This document shows positions 1 through 8,623 of a stretch of DNA of 64,000 nucleotides, one piece after another. A program made the position numbers and the translations under genes. The stretch covers positions 80,265-144,264 of the forward strand of contig OMWP01000001.1 of assembly GCA_900314795.1 (NCBI GenBank), written 5' to 3'. This DNA comes from an uncultured Eubacteriales bacterium (lineage in GTDB: Bacteria > Bacillota > Clostridia > Oscillospirales > Acutalibacteraceae). Under the pieces are notes generated by a model. It worked only from the letters and a program-made list of their open reading frames with translations. It was not told the DNA's origin and ran no database searches. How positions within the stretch are numbered: position 1 is the first letter of the stretch; the number at the start of each line of letters is the position of its first letter.

Positions 1-1
1 G

Positions 2-901
2 GTCGTAGAGATCAAAGTTGAGATCACCCAAAGCAACCCGTTTTACGGTGAGTCCACTGCCGAAGCCGCAGGTTCCGGCGTGATCATCAGCGAAGACGGC
101 TATATCCTCACCAATCATCACGTCATCGAAGGCGCTTCCAAGATCACCGTCACACTCCACTCTGAGGAGAGCTACGAGGCAAAGCTGATCGGCGCCGACG
201 CGGATCTCGATATCGCGCTCCTCAAGATCGACGCAAGCGGTCTTTCGGCGGCAACGATAGGCGACTCATCCAATGTAGGCGTCGGTGACAAAGCCGTCAT
301 CATCGGCAATCCGCTGGGCACCTTAGGCGGCTCCGTGACCGAGGGCATCATCTCGGCAGTCGACCGCACATTGGAGATCGATGGCAAAACCATGCACCTG
401 ATGCAGACAGACGCGGCGGTCAATCCGGGCAACTCCGGCGGCGGCATGTTCAACGGTCAGGGGGAGTTGACCGGTATCGTGGTGGCAAAATCCGCAGAAT
501 CCACGGTCGATAACATCGGCTTCGTTATCCCGATCAACAGCGCGCTGGATATCCTCGGTGACCTGAAGCAGTACGGGTACGTCCGCGGCAAAGCGTCCAC
601 CGGTATGGCGTTCAGCGAGGGAAGCGATCAGATGTATTCGCAGTACCTCTACAATACATCCACCGGCGGCGTGGTTGTCGCTTCGATCCGATCCGGCTCC
701 AATGCGGAGAAGGCAGGATTCAATGTAGGAGACCGTGTGGTCTCTGTCGACGGCACCGAGGTGACCTCTATCGCCGACCTCAAGGCGATCATCTCCGAAC
801 ATTCCGTAGGCGATACACTCAGCTTCACACTGATGCGCAACGGCAGGACCGGCACCCTCCCACTCACTCTGGAAGAATATGTCCCGACCGCCGCGGCTTG
901 A
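2..901 (+). CDS. HtrA/DegP-type serine protease with PDZ domain (5' truncated by window)
   Basis: Trypsin-fold (S1C) protease of the HtrA family, which degrades or signals on misfolded proteins at the cell envelope. The frame is already open at base 2, so the signal/membrane anchor and true start lie outside the window. Catalytic residues are visible: His in TNHHVIEGA (about residue 40 of the visible part), Asp in DLDIALLKI (about 70) and Ser in NPGNSGG (about 145). One PDZ domain occupies the last 90 residues (GGVVVASIRSGSNAEKAG, then GDRVVSVDG). The gene ends at TGA 899-901 and is followed by a hairpin terminator. The family call is secure; which paralog it is cannot be told without the N-terminus. 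Confidence 0.93.
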   Translation, partial: VVEIKVEITQSNPFYGESTAEAAGSGVIISEDGYILTNHHVIEGASKITVTLHSEESYEAKLIGADADLDIALLKIDASGLSAATIGDSSNVGVGDKAVIIGNPLGTLGGSVTEGIISAVDRTLEIDGKTMHLMQTDAAVNPGNSGGGMFNGQGELTGIVVAKSAESTVDNIGFVIPINSALDILGDLKQYGYVRGKASTGMAFSEGSDQMYSQYLYNTSTGGVVVASIRSGSNAEKAGFNVGDRVVSVDGTEVTSIADLKAIISEHSVGDTLSFTLMRNGRTGTLPLTLEEYVPTAAA

Positions 902-946
902 TCCTACGATTCTAACTTGATTAACAGAATAATCTCCTTATTTTCA

Positions 947-986
947 AAAGCACCTCGCAGTCCTGCCAAAGACCGCGAGGTGCTTT
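947..986 (+). terminator. Hairpin terminator after the HtrA gene
   Basis: A perfect 12 bp inverted repeat (AAAGCACCTCGC at 947-958, GCGAGGTGCTTT at 975-986) lies 45 bp after the protease stop. The T tract is short and overlaps the stem end. Confidence 0.6.
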
Positions 987-1172
987 GATACAATTGAGGT
1001 AATTCATAAAAAGTATCGTTACCATGATACCATTAAAAAGCGCCCGCCTCCGTGATCGCATCCACCGACTTGTGATCGATCGCGAACGATATGTTGATCG
1101 ACTTTTTTGTAGATAAATGAGAAGCTATATGGTATGATACTCATGTTAAAATTATACTGATGAGGTGATATC

Positions 1173-2444
1173 ATGAATCGTCCGCTTTTCTCAGAATACC
1201 GATCGATGTATTCCTCCAACAGAGAACATCCGACTGTCATCCGCATCCGTATCCGTATGCGTGATCTGATCGACCCCGACTGTATGCGTTATGCTGTCGA
1301 CACGACGATGAAGCGTTACCCGTATTTTTGCGTTGAGCTGCATATCCCCGAGGATAATCGTTGGGAGTATATCGACAACGACCGACCTGTTGTCATCACC
1401 AATTCGCTGGGCGGTGTTGAACTGAATTCGGAAGCATCCAACTACCATCTGATCTCGTTTTCCTATCAGGACAACTGGATCATCCTGGATGTTTCACACG
1501 CCTTGACCGACGGCACGGGCGCGTATGAGGTCATCCGCACGTTCCTGTATTATTACTGCTCACAGCGCTATGGTGTAACGATCTCGGATGACGGTGTTCG
1601 TCTGGCGGGTGATGATATCACTGCCGAAGAATGGGACGATCCGCTGGCAAAAGCGACCGATCTGCCGACCCCGCCGCGCCCCGACATGCCTGCCACGATC
1701 AATCCCGTCACCGCCGCTCATCTGGAGAATGACACCGAGCGGACGGTGTACAATATCTCCATCGATGAAAAGGAATTCATGCGCTTCAATATCGAGAACG
1801 ACGGCAGTCCCGCCACCATGATCGCACTGCTGTTCAGCCGCGCCGTCGCACGCCTCTATCCCGACCGGAAGGACGTCATCCGCGTGACGCTCGCGTTGAA
1901 TCAGCGCGGCGCGCTGGGAACGCCCAAGGCACATCAAAGTCTGGTCGGCGGCGTGTTCCTCGAGTATAAGGACGCGCTCAAGGATTGGCCGATCGAGCGA
2001 CAGGCGACTGCCTACCGCGGCATGGTGTTCGCCCAGACGATCAAAGAGACCGTTTTGGCGGGCGTTGCCTCGATGAAGGGCATCAATCAAATGCTGATGT
2101 CAAAACAGACCGATCAGGAGCGGCTGGCGATCACAGACGCGATCAGCGGCATGACTGACCGCATCACCACCGCTACCATCAGCTATACCGGCAAGGCAGG
2201 CTTCAAGGAGTCGGAGGACTATATCCGCGACTTCCGCGGGTGGACGAGCGGCGCCGGAAAGACGTTGCTGATCGAGGTATCCGCTGTAGGCGGCAGATTC
2301 ACGATCGATTTCTTGCAGCCCTTCTCCTCTCCCCTCTACGTCAACGCGTTCCTAAAGGAGTTGGAAGAGAACGGTATCAAATATGACCTGCAGGATGTGA
2401 TGAAGCTCGAGCTGCCCAACGTGCGCTATCCGTGGAGCCAATAA
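1173..2444 (+). CDS. Condensation-domain / alcohol acetyltransferase-like acyltransferase
   Basis: 423-residue protein of the chloramphenicol-acetyltransferase-like superfamily (NRPS condensation, PapA5 and Atf2 type enzymes). The active-site motif HxxxDG is present as HALTDG with His near residue 109; the first His of the NRPS HHxxxDG version is Ser here. No carrier-protein or adenylation domain is attached and no NRPS/PKS gene is nearby, so it is likely a stand-alone O- or N-acyltransferase of unknown substrate. The ATG at 1173 has a good ribosome site (GAGGTGAT). It is monocistronic, ended by the hairpin at 2466-2499. Confidence 0.75.
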   Translation: MNRPLFSEYRSMYSSNREHPTVIRIRIRMRDLIDPDCMRYAVDTTMKRYPYFCVELHIPEDNRWEYIDNDRPVVITNSLGGVELNSEASNYHLISFSYQDNWIILDVSHALTDGTGAYEVIRTFLYYYCSQRYGVTISDDGVRLAGDDITAEEWDDPLAKATDLPTPPRPDMPATINPVTAAHLENDTERTVYNISIDEKEFMRFNIENDGSPATMIALLFSRAVARLYPDRKDVIRVTLALNQRGALGTPKAHQSLVGGVFLEYKDALKDWPIERQATAYRGMVFAQTIKETVLAGVASMKGINQMLMSKQTDQERLAITDAISGMTDRITTATISYTGKAGFKESEDYIRDFRGWTSGAGKTLLIEVSAVGGRFTIDFLQPFSSPLYVNAFLKELEENGIKYDLQDVMKLELPNVRYPWSQ

Positions 2445-2465
2445 CCGAAAACAACTAAAACACAT

Positions 2466-2499
2466 AAAACCTCGGAGATCATGTGACCTCCGAGGTTTT
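2466..2499. terminator. Bidirectional terminator between convergent genes
   Basis: 12 bp perfect stem (AAAACCTCGGAG / CTCCGAGGTTTT) with A and T tracts on both sides, between the + acyltransferase and the - esterase. It can serve either strand. Confidence 0.75.
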
Positions 2500-2613
2500 G
2501 TCATTGTGTATTCGCTCATGCGGCAGTATGACAGCGACGATCCTACGCTTTAGATCCAAAGCGTCATGCGATCATTGCTTTTTCATTCTGCTGAGAAAGC
2601 GGTACGACCGATC

Positions 2614-3687
2614 TTATTTAAAGATCTTATTGATGAAATTATACATACAAACACGCCAAAAATCCGAGTTGTGCGCATAGCCCTCAACATAATCATACTG
2701 ATAGCCGAGTCCCCTATCGCGGAAGACCTCGCTGTAATACTTGGTACAGCGGATATTATACGGATCCTCGCTGCCTACGGCAAGGTAGAGGTAGTACGGC
2801 ATATTATCCTGCGTCGGCTGCGGGAGCGTATCAAAATACGGGATCGTCCAATAGCTGTTTGGATAATAGTTACTGACGGGGATCACATTACCGTCGGGCG
2901 CGATACCGGCGATGTAACCAATCCGATCGAGCCACTTGAAGCCGGTACAGAGCGACTTAGCGCCGCCCTCGGATACGCCTGCCACAGCAGTGTTCGCCCG
3001 ACCCTCGGCTACCGCGTAGTGCTCCTTCATAAAGGGCATGAGATCAACGGCGATGTCGTCGACCGTCTTGTCATACGCGGCACGCATCTGATAGCCGTCG
3101 AGTTCCTCCTTGACGGACTGCTTGCCCGTGTACATATCCACACCGACGATGATCATCGGCTCGGCGATGCCCTCGCGGTACATATTGCCGTAAAGCAGGT
3201 GCAGATAGGAGTCCTCGTGCAGATGGCCGGTATAGTCGCCGCCCCAGCCGTGGATCATATACAACACCGGGTAGGCGCCGTTTGCGTCATAGCCGGGAGG
3301 AAGCAGGATGTTGACGCGCTTATTGTCGTCGGCAGTCGTCGAGAAATAGGTAACGTCCGTCAATAATGTACCGTAATCCGTGCCGCTCTGCCTTTCGAAC
3401 CACGAGGAACTGATGTTATAATCATTTTCTGTCGCATAGGGGTCGATGGAGGGGCGTTTTTCTGTCGGCTCAGGCACTTCGGTCTGTGCGGGAGCAGCAG
3501 TTGCTTTGGGAACTTCGGTTTGTACTGTGTTTGCCTTGGTCGCTTCTTGTGCCGCCGACTCGGTCGCCTGATCCGTCGTCGCGGTCTGCGTCTCTGCCTG
3601 ATTCGCGGTAGCAGAATCATTTTTTGCGCATGCCGCGATACTCATCGACAGCGACAGCAACAAAAGCAGGATCAATAGTTTTTTCAT
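2614..3687 (-). CDS. Secreted lipoprotein esterase (esterase D / feruloyl-esterase-like)
   Basis: 357 residues. The signal peptide ends in a lipobox (SIAAC, Cys20), followed by a 70-residue Thr/Ala/Gln/Glu linker, then an alpha/beta-hydrolase of the PF00756 esterase family from about residue 95. Visible active-site elements are MIHGWGG (oxyanion region), the nucleophile elbow GVSEGG (Ser239), a probable Asp near 308 and His339 in GYAHNSDFW. Such surface esterases often deacylate plant polysaccharides (acetyl or feruloyl groups); the substrate here is inferred only. The gene begins 15 bp after the cytochrome gene and probably shares its promoter at 4432-4460. Confidence 0.85.
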   Translation of the reverse strand: MKKLLILLLLLSLSMSIAACAKNDSATANQAETQTATTDQATESAAQEATKANTVQTEVPKATAAPAQTEVPEPTEKRPSIDPYATENDYNISSSWFERQSGTDYGTLLTDVTYFSTTADDNKRVNILLPPGYDANGAYPVLYMIHGWGGDYTGHLHEDSYLHLLYGNMYREGIAEPMIIVGVDMYTGKQSVKEELDGYQMRAAYDKTVDDIAVDLMPFMKEHYAVAEGRANTAVAGVSEGGAKSLCTGFKWLDRIGYIAGIAPDGNVIPVSNYYPNSYWTIPYFDTLPQPTQDNMPYYLYLAVGSEDPYNIRCTKYYSEVFRDRGLGYQYDYVEGYAHNSDFWRVCMYNFINKIFK

Positions 3688-3702
3688 AAGATCACTTCCG
3701 TC

Positions 3703-4386
3703 TTATATATTGCGCTTTTTGCGCATGAGCTTTTTCAACCCAAGCGACAGCAGATATGCCGCAAATGCCCACGCGAGGAGCATAGAAAGGTTCTCGAGGA
3801 GCACCGGCCACCACGCCTTGGAATAGTCGAGAAAGGCAAAGGGATTTTGAAACAGCATGTATTTGAGTATATCCGACTTGAAGAACAGGTAGAAGCCATA
3901 GACGGAGACACCGCCCATCACAGCGCCCGCCACGATCTTCACCGTGCGGTTTTTCAGCTTTGAAGCGATGATGCCGAAGTGCAGCCCGAGGTGAAGCCCC
4001 ATCAACACGAACGACCAGTGCGACAAAGCCAGATGCCCCTGTCGGACAATCGTCGACGGCAGGATCCCGTTCATAAAGGGCGTCGCGAATCGGCTCATCA
4101 TCATGCCCGATAACGCTGTACACACAAAGGACAGCAACAGCAGGATATTGACGATCAGCTGAAAGATCCTCAGCGGATGATACTTCCCCTTGAAGATCGC
4201 CGCGTAATACTTTCGGTTCAATATCTGATGGATGATCGTCAGCACGAACATCGTGATCCCCAGCCATTCATGGGCGAGCTGTTCGGTCACCTGGAACGCC
4301 ATCAGCAATAACAGCGTGACTGTCAGCGCCACATTAACGACACGTTTGACGATAACATTCGACTTCAATCTCTTCACACCTTCCAT
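3703..4386 (-). CDS. Membrane cytochrome of the DUF4405 / flavinylation-associated type
   Basis: 227-residue integral membrane protein with about six hydrophobic helices. Histidines sit inside or at the ends of helices (HEWLG, IIHQILN, LALSHWSF, LHLGLHFG), as in the DUF4405 'flavinylation-associated cytochrome' family, where they are thought to hold b-type heme for trans-membrane electron transfer. No FMN-binding or ApbE gene is nearby, so the electron partner is unknown. Transcription should start near 4425 from a sigma-A promoter flanked by two copies of a palindromic operator. The esterase lipoprotein follows in the same unit. Confidence 0.7.
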   Translation of the reverse strand: MEGVKRLKSNVIVKRVVNVALTVTLLLLMAFQVTEQLAHEWLGITMFVLTIIHQILNRKYYAAIFKGKYHPLRIFQLIVNILLLLSFVCTALSGMMMSRFATPFMNGILPSTIVRQGHLALSHWSFVLMGLHLGLHFGIIASKLKNRTVKIVAGAVMGGVSVYGFYLFFKSDILKYMLFQNPFAFLDYSKAWWPVLLENLSMLLAWAFAAYLLSLGLKKLMRKKRNI

Positions 4387-4410
4387 ACAGAAATTTTGTC
4401 AGCTGTGTTC

Positions 4411-4460
4411 TGACACTGTGTCAACGGCTATACTATACACCTATTCTGACACAATGTCAA
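4411..4460 (-). promoter_or_regulatory. Sigma-A promoter with two flanking palindromic operators
   Basis: On the minus strand, TTGACA (4460-4455), a 17 bp spacer and TATAGT (4437-4432) form a near-consensus promoter for the cytochrome-esterase unit. Two 13 bp near-palindromes, TGACACTGTGTCA (4411-4423) and TGACACAATGTCA (4447-4459), lie 36 bp apart centre to centre. One overlaps the -35 box and the other the expected start. This is the layout expected for repression by a dimeric TetR-like protein; no such regulator is encoded next to it. Confidence 0.75.
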
Positions 4461-4574
4461 TATGCGTTTCACAAATTTTTCGCCTATTCAAAAACGATTC
4501 ACCGCAGGATAGAATGTTAAAATACTCGGACAGATCATAAGAGCGGATATGATTCCGCTCATTTGCTTATCTTA

Positions 4575-4603
4575 TTGACACTTTTTCGTATGATTGATAT
4601 AAT
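4575..4603 (+). promoter_or_regulatory. Consensus sigma-A promoter
   Basis: TTGACA (4575-4580), 17 bp spacer, TATAAT (4598-4603): a perfect match. It fixes the start of the downstream gene at ATG 4632, because the earlier in-frame start at 4563 lies upstream of the promoter. Confidence 0.9.
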
Positions 4604-4631
4604 GCATATGATTCTAAAAAGGAGAGATAAC

Positions 4632-5528
4632 ATGGGGCTTATTCACAATTATCAGAGAAGTCTGATCGAAAGAACCAAAGAAAGCAAAGCGACTTTCATT
4701 ATTTATACCGTGCTCCGCATCCTGATCGTCGTTGTCATGATCAGAGCCATCTTCATCGGCAACTATGAGGGCGTGTTCACCTGCGTGCTGACGTTGCTCT
4801 TGCTGCTCATCCCGACGTTCTTGAAGGGGGCGCTGCGGATCAGTATCCCCCCGCTGTTTGAATCGATCATCTACCTGTTCATTTTTTCGGCGAACATTCT
4901 GGGAGAGCTGGCGCACTTTTACTCGCACATCCCGATCTGGGATACCATGCTGCATACACTCAACGGCTTTCTCTTTGCGGCTGTCGGCTTTTCAACGGTC
5001 AATCTGCTCAACCGCAACAGTAAGAAGGTCAAGCTGTCTCCCCTGTATTTAACGCTTGTCGCGTTCTGTGTATCTATGACCATCGGCGTGCTGTGGGAAT
5101 TCTTTGAATGCGGTATGGATCTGTTCTTCGGCAAGGATATGCAAAAGGATTTTATCATCGACACCATCCGCTCCACCAAGCTCGACCCCACCAACAGCCA
5201 GAAGGTGATCGAGGTGAAGGATATCGTCAACACAACGGTCACGACCCGATCGGGCGAGGTGACGGCGATAGAAGGCGGGTATCTGGATATCGGTTTGTTG
5301 GACACAATGAAGGATCTGTTCGTCAACTTCATCGGTGCGGTCGTATTCTGCATCTTCGGCTTCATCTATGAGAAGGTCGGCGCCAAGAACAAGACCGCCG
5401 CAATGGTTGTGGAGGGCTTGAAGATCCAGCCCGCAACAGAGGAAGAGATCAAACAAATGGAAGGCAATAAACAGGCGGCGATCGAAGAAAGCAGGAAAAA
5501 ATCCAAAAAGAAAAAGAAGAAGAAATAA
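4632..5528 (+). CDS. DUF2238/YjdF-like multi-pass membrane protein
   Basis: 298 residues with six to seven membrane helices and a very basic C-terminal tail of lysines. Signature residues resemble the YjdF/DUF2238 family: WDTMLHTLNGF, GVLWEFFE and DTMKDLFVNFIGA, where acidic and His residues recur in helices. Function is unknown. A non-membrane insertion of about 60 residues (roughly 165-225) separates the last two helices. Start chosen at ATG 4632 with AGGAGA 7 bp upstream and a perfect promoter before it. MITE copy A begins at the base right after its stop codon. Confidence 0.7.
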   Translation: MGLIHNYQRSLIERTKESKATFIIYTVLRILIVVVMIRAIFIGNYEGVFTCVLTLLLLLIPTFLKGALRISIPPLFESIIYLFIFSANILGELAHFYSHIPIWDTMLHTLNGFLFAAVGFSTVNLLNRNSKKVKLSPLYLTLVAFCVSMTIGVLWEFFECGMDLFFGKDMQKDFIIDTIRSTKLDPTNSQKVIEVKDIVNTTVTTRSGEVTAIEGGYLDIGLLDTMKDLFVNFIGAVVFCIFGFIYEKVGAKNKTAAMVVEGLKIQPATEEEIKQMEGNKQAAIEESRKKSKKKKKKK

Positions 5529-5670
5529 TACTAAGTATCCATTAAACGCTTTAACAAATTTGTTAGCGAGAAATTTCGCAGAGCAAGGCGGAGGACGCAG
5601 GCATACTGGCGTATGTCAAGGACGGGAATTTAACGCAATAAATGTTAAAGTGTTTTAATGATACTTAGTA
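5529..5670. mobile_element. MITE-like repeat, copy A (142 bp)
   Basis: Non-coding repeat with terminal inverted repeats TACTAAGTAT / ATACTTAGTA, extended by imperfect AT-rich inner arms (CATTAAA, CTTTAAC). Flanks (TAA before, TAA after) fit a TA or TAA target duplication. The centre holds a 7 bp hairpin (GGCATAC, loop TGGC, GTATGTC). Four other copies in this window show the same plan (9395, 10350, 15341, 37963). It encodes no transposase, so it would depend on one elsewhere; IS630-type elements are the usual partners for TA-flanked MITEs. Confidence 0.85.
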
Positions 5671-5674
5671 TAAA

Positions 5675-5704
5675 AAAACGGGCGTCGTGATGACGTCCGT
5701 TTTG
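5675..5704 (+). terminator. Hairpin terminator
   Basis: AAAACGGGCGTC and GACGTCCGTTTT pair around GTGAT, with one G-T pair. The T-rich tail favours the + strand, so this can end the 4632 gene transcript after MITE A. Confidence 0.6.
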
Positions 5705-5868
5705 TTTTATCAAAAAAGCACATCGAACAGGGGCAGAGCGTTTTTAAGCCTCCCTCTGACGAGGGAGGTGCCGAGCAATCAAGCGAGGCGGAGGGGGCTG
5801 AAAAAGTCGCGCTTGCCCCGTGACACGTGTATCCATCAGCGGGGATGAATAGATTTTTCTGCAAATTG

Positions 5869-5896
5869 AAACGGACGCCGTGATGACGTCCGTTTT
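5869..5896. terminator. Second copy of the same hairpin terminator
   Basis: AAACGGACG / CGTCCGTTT stem with the same GTGATGA loop region as the hairpin at 5675. It lies 55 bp past the stop of the minus gene at 5951 and may serve it from the other side. Confidence 0.5.
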
Positions 5897-5950
5897 GTTG
5901 ATGATAGGGGCTATGCCGGGTGCCGCATCCTCCGCAACAGGATGAATGAC

Positions 5951-6409
5951 CTAATCTTTCGATTCCTTGTTGATAAAATAACCGCCGATCTGATTCTCTG
6001 TCACCATCACGGATTCCTGACCAAAGAACGTGCAGAGATCCTTGGCGATATTCTTGACGACCTCACGCTCTGTCCCGATCAACAGCAGGACAAAGGAGTT
6101 CTCCTCCGTATAGGTGCCGTCCTCATGAAAGTAACCGCCCTGTTCCTTGTTGACGGAAAAAGGGACATGATAGCTGCGGCAAACCGTTTTCAATACGTCC
6201 AGGTACTTTTCCGTCTCAAACATCTGCTTCTTGGTGACTGCATCGTTGAGTCCGATATAGATCCGTGTTTCCGTCAGGCGAACAACGCCGTCCTCTTCCT
6301 TCTCTCCAAACAGACCGGCAAGCGGATTGAGCGAATTTTTAATGTAGCGCTCCCACTCCTCTTTCATCATGCGGTATAAAAATGACTGCTGATTCTCTTC
6401 TTTGTTCAA
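5951..6409 (-). CDS. Conserved hypothetical cytosolic protein, DUF3574-like
   Basis: 152 residues, no signal peptide or membrane helix. Start chosen at TTG 6409, because GGGAGGTG lies 7 bp upstream of it but overlaps the earlier GTG at 6418. The pattern of a beta strand with TRIYIGLND, a middle segment ending in ENSFVLLLIG and a C-terminal FGQESVMV resembles the small DUF3574 fold; this is a weak, motif-level match. No operon partner is visible, and it is flanked by terminator-like hairpins. Function unknown. Confidence 0.6.
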   Translation of the reverse strand: MNKEENQQSFLYRMMKEEWERYIKNSLNPLAGLFGEKEEDGVVRLTETRIYIGLNDAVTKKQMFETEKYLDVLKTVCRSYHVPFSVNKEQGGYFHEDGTYTEENSFVLLLIGTEREVVKNIAKDLCTFFGQESVMVTENQIGGYFINKESKD

Positions 6410-6727
6410 TTCCCGCACCTCCCGTTTATCGATATGTTATGCCAAATCCAGTATAAGCCATCACACGAGTGTTGTCAACCAAAGCGATATAATAAGAGAT
6501 CGCTCCTGTCACCCTATCGATAAACTGCCGATCCCCCAATGATATAACAGCCGTAACGGGCACTCCGATACGGCTGTTGCTTTTGTTATTGATCCGGGGA
6601 TTTCGGAAAACAAATTTTTATGGGATCATCCCGTCATTTGTTCCGATTCCGGCGATAAAACGCGCTTAAAATGGAACGACCGATGGGCTATCTCTTTCAA
6701 CGCGACAGCCCCTTTTTCATTTACCGG
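6410..6727. other. Intergenic region with two hairpins
   Basis: No gene. It contains a perfect 10 bp stem at 6546-6578 (AACAGCCGTA / TACGGCTGTT, followed by GCTTTTG on the + strand) and an imperfect GGGCTATC / GACAGCCC hairpin around 6683-6715 with a run of Ts on the + side. They separate the 5951 gene from the UbiB unit. Direction of termination is not clear. Confidence 0.45.
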
Positions 6728-8623
6728 TTATTTCTTTTTTGTCAGCTTGCCAACGCTGTAGATCGCCAGAGCGATCGCAAACACGATTCCGCCAACCGCG
6801 AGCAGCGGCATACCGGTCGATGTTTTCGGCTCGATATCGACGCTTGCGAGCAAGCAGGATCCGATGAACAGGACGCAGGCGATCAGGGATAAGACCACGT
6901 ACTTGATATAGACCCCGATCCGATCCAGCGGCTCCTCATAGCCCGTGATCTCCATATTGATCTTCATCTTGCCCTTGGAGAGTCCCTGCAGCGTATCGGC
7001 GAGATAGCCGGGGAGCTTACCGATCTTCTTTCCGGTGCTGAGAACATCCTTGCCGACGTTCAGGAGCACTTCCTTGATATCGAACTGATCCTTGTTGCGT
7101 TCGACCAGCTTATCGGACAACAGCTTGAACAGGTCGAGCTCGGGACAGAGCTGTTCGAGAACGCCTTCGATGGCGAGCAGCGATCTGCCGAGCATGGTGA
7201 ACTGACCGGGCAGGGTGATGTGATGCGCCGCGGCAAGCTCGGTGATCTCATCGATCAGGTCGGACATATTGATGTCACTGATACCCTTGGTGCCGGAATA
7301 CTTGTCGAGGAACTGCTGTGCGTCCTCGATCAGCTTATCTCTGTTAGTCTTGGGAGAAGTCGCGCCGAGGGAGGTAATGCCTTTGACCAGCTCCTGCGCG
7401 TCACCGGAGAGCATCGCCAGAATCATATTCTGGATCGTGTCGATATCCTTGTCACTGACGTGACCGATCATACCGAAGTCGATCCAATAGGGCTTGCCCT
7501 TTGAGAGCATGATATTGCCCTGATGCGGATCAGCATGGAAGTAGCCGACGTCAAGCACCTGATGGACGAAGTTCTCGGCGACAGCCTGACCGATCTTGAG
7601 CGGATCATAGCCGTCCTCAATGATCTTATCCTTGTGGGATACAGTATAACCGTCAACAAAGGACATGGTGAAGATGCGCTCCGTTGTCAGCTCGTCATAG
7701 ACGGTGGGGCAGGAGATCTTGTTTTCATCCTCGATACAGTTCTCTTTAAAGAACTTGGTGTTCTTTGCCTCGATACGGAAATCGAGCTCTTCCTCTGTTA
7801 CCTTTTCGAGCTCCTCGATGACGGAGACCAGATCGATCATCTGATCTTCATCATCCGTGTCGGTGACAACATTGACAAGGCCCGCGAGCTTCTTGAGGAT
7901 CTTATAGTCCTCGCGCATCATATCCGCGATCAGAGGACGCTGTACCTTGGTGACGACAGGGGTGCCGTCCTTGAGCACGGCATAGTGAACCTGTCCCATC
8001 GAAGCGGAGCCGAGCGGTTCGTCACGGAACTCCTGATACAGCTCGTCGATCTTCTTGCCGGTCTCCTGCTCGATGACCGCCTTGGCGACTTCGGGATCAA
8101 GGGGCTTGACATTCTGTCTGAGCTTTTCGAGCTCGGTGCAGTACGCCTCGGGGAGCAGATCGACGCGGCTGGACATGATCTGTCCGATCTTGACGTAGGT
8201 CGGACCGAGATCCTCGAGCGTCGAGCGAAGCTCCTCGGGAGTGAAGCCGTTGGCGTAGTAGTTATGAGCCGCAAAGATACTGAGCATCTCAGCGCCGCGG
8301 GTCCTCTCCTGCTTGCGATAATCCTTGATCTCATTTTTGAGCAGCTCCTTCATCTGGGAGCTCATTTCCTTGGGATCACCCTTGTTCTCTGCCTTGATCT
8401 TATCGATCTCTTTCTTGAGATTCTCTTTATCGATCTTTTTCTTCTTATGATCGTTCTTTTCGGGCTCAGCCTTCTTCTCGGGCTCGACCTTCTTCTCCGG
8501 TTCAGCCTTCTTCTCAGGCTCGGTCTTCTTCTCCGCCTCGACCTTCTGCTCCGCCTCGACCTTCTGCTCAGCGGCGATATTCTTTTCGTTATCGATATTC
8601 TTATCGTTATGATTCGTCGTCAT
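6728..8623 (-). CDS. UbiB/ABC1/AarF-family atypical kinase, membrane anchored
   Basis: 631 residues from ATG 8623 (GGGAGG 8 bp upstream; an in-frame TTG at 8629 is too close to it). Residues 1-75 are a highly charged Glu/Lys/Pro repeat tail. The ABC1 kinase core follows: KxGQ motif (VKIGQ, about 145-148), glycine/alanine loop PLGSASMGQVH, VTKVQRP lysine, the E/D motif EELDFRIEAKNTKFF, HADPHQGN and the metal site DFG (WIDFGMIG). Two C-terminal membrane helices end it. In respirers UbiB supports quinone biosynthesis; in fermentative Firmicutes the client lipid is unknown. It overlaps the DUF308 gene by 17 bp and is probably coupled to it. Confidence 0.9.
   Translation of the reverse strand: MTTNHNDKNIDNEKNIAAEQKVEAEQKVEAEKKTEPEKKAEPEKKVEPEKKAEPEKNDHKKKKIDKENLKKEIDKIKAENKGDPKEMSSQMKELLKNEIKDYRKQERTRGAEMLSIFAAHNYYANGFTPEELRSTLEDLGPTYVKIGQIMSSRVDLLPEAYCTELEKLRQNVKPLDPEVAKAVIEQETGKKIDELYQEFRDEPLGSASMGQVHYAVLKDGTPVVTKVQRPLIADMMREDYKILKKLAGLVNVVTDTDDEDQMIDLVSVIEELEKVTEEELDFRIEAKNTKFFKENCIEDENKISCPTVYDELTTERIFTMSFVDGYTVSHKDKIIEDGYDPLKIGQAVAENFVHQVLDVGYFHADPHQGNIMLSKGKPYWIDFGMIGHVSDKDIDTIQNMILAMLSGDAQELVKGITSLGATSPKTNRDKLIEDAQQFLDKYSGTKGISDINMSDLIDEITELAAAHHITLPGQFTMLGRSLLAIEGVLEQLCPELDLFKLLSDKLVERNKDQFDIKEVLLNVGKDVLSTGKKIGKLPGYLADTLQGLSKGKMKINMEITGYEEPLDRIGVYIKYVVLSLIACVLFIGSCLLASVDIEPKTSTGMPLLAVGGIVFAIALAIYSVGKLTKKK

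Larger units (their letters stand above)
5671..5950. other. Intergenic stretch with twin terminators and a dispersed palindromic repeat
   Basis: No gene. It holds two near-identical hairpins (5675-5704 and 5869-5896, both containing TGATGACGTCCGTTTT) and, between them, a dispersed GC-rich palindrome (CCTCCCTCTGACGAGGGAGG at 5752-5771) followed by a purine-rich arm. The same palindrome family recurs near 11088, 15475 and 15617. Confidence 0.6.
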
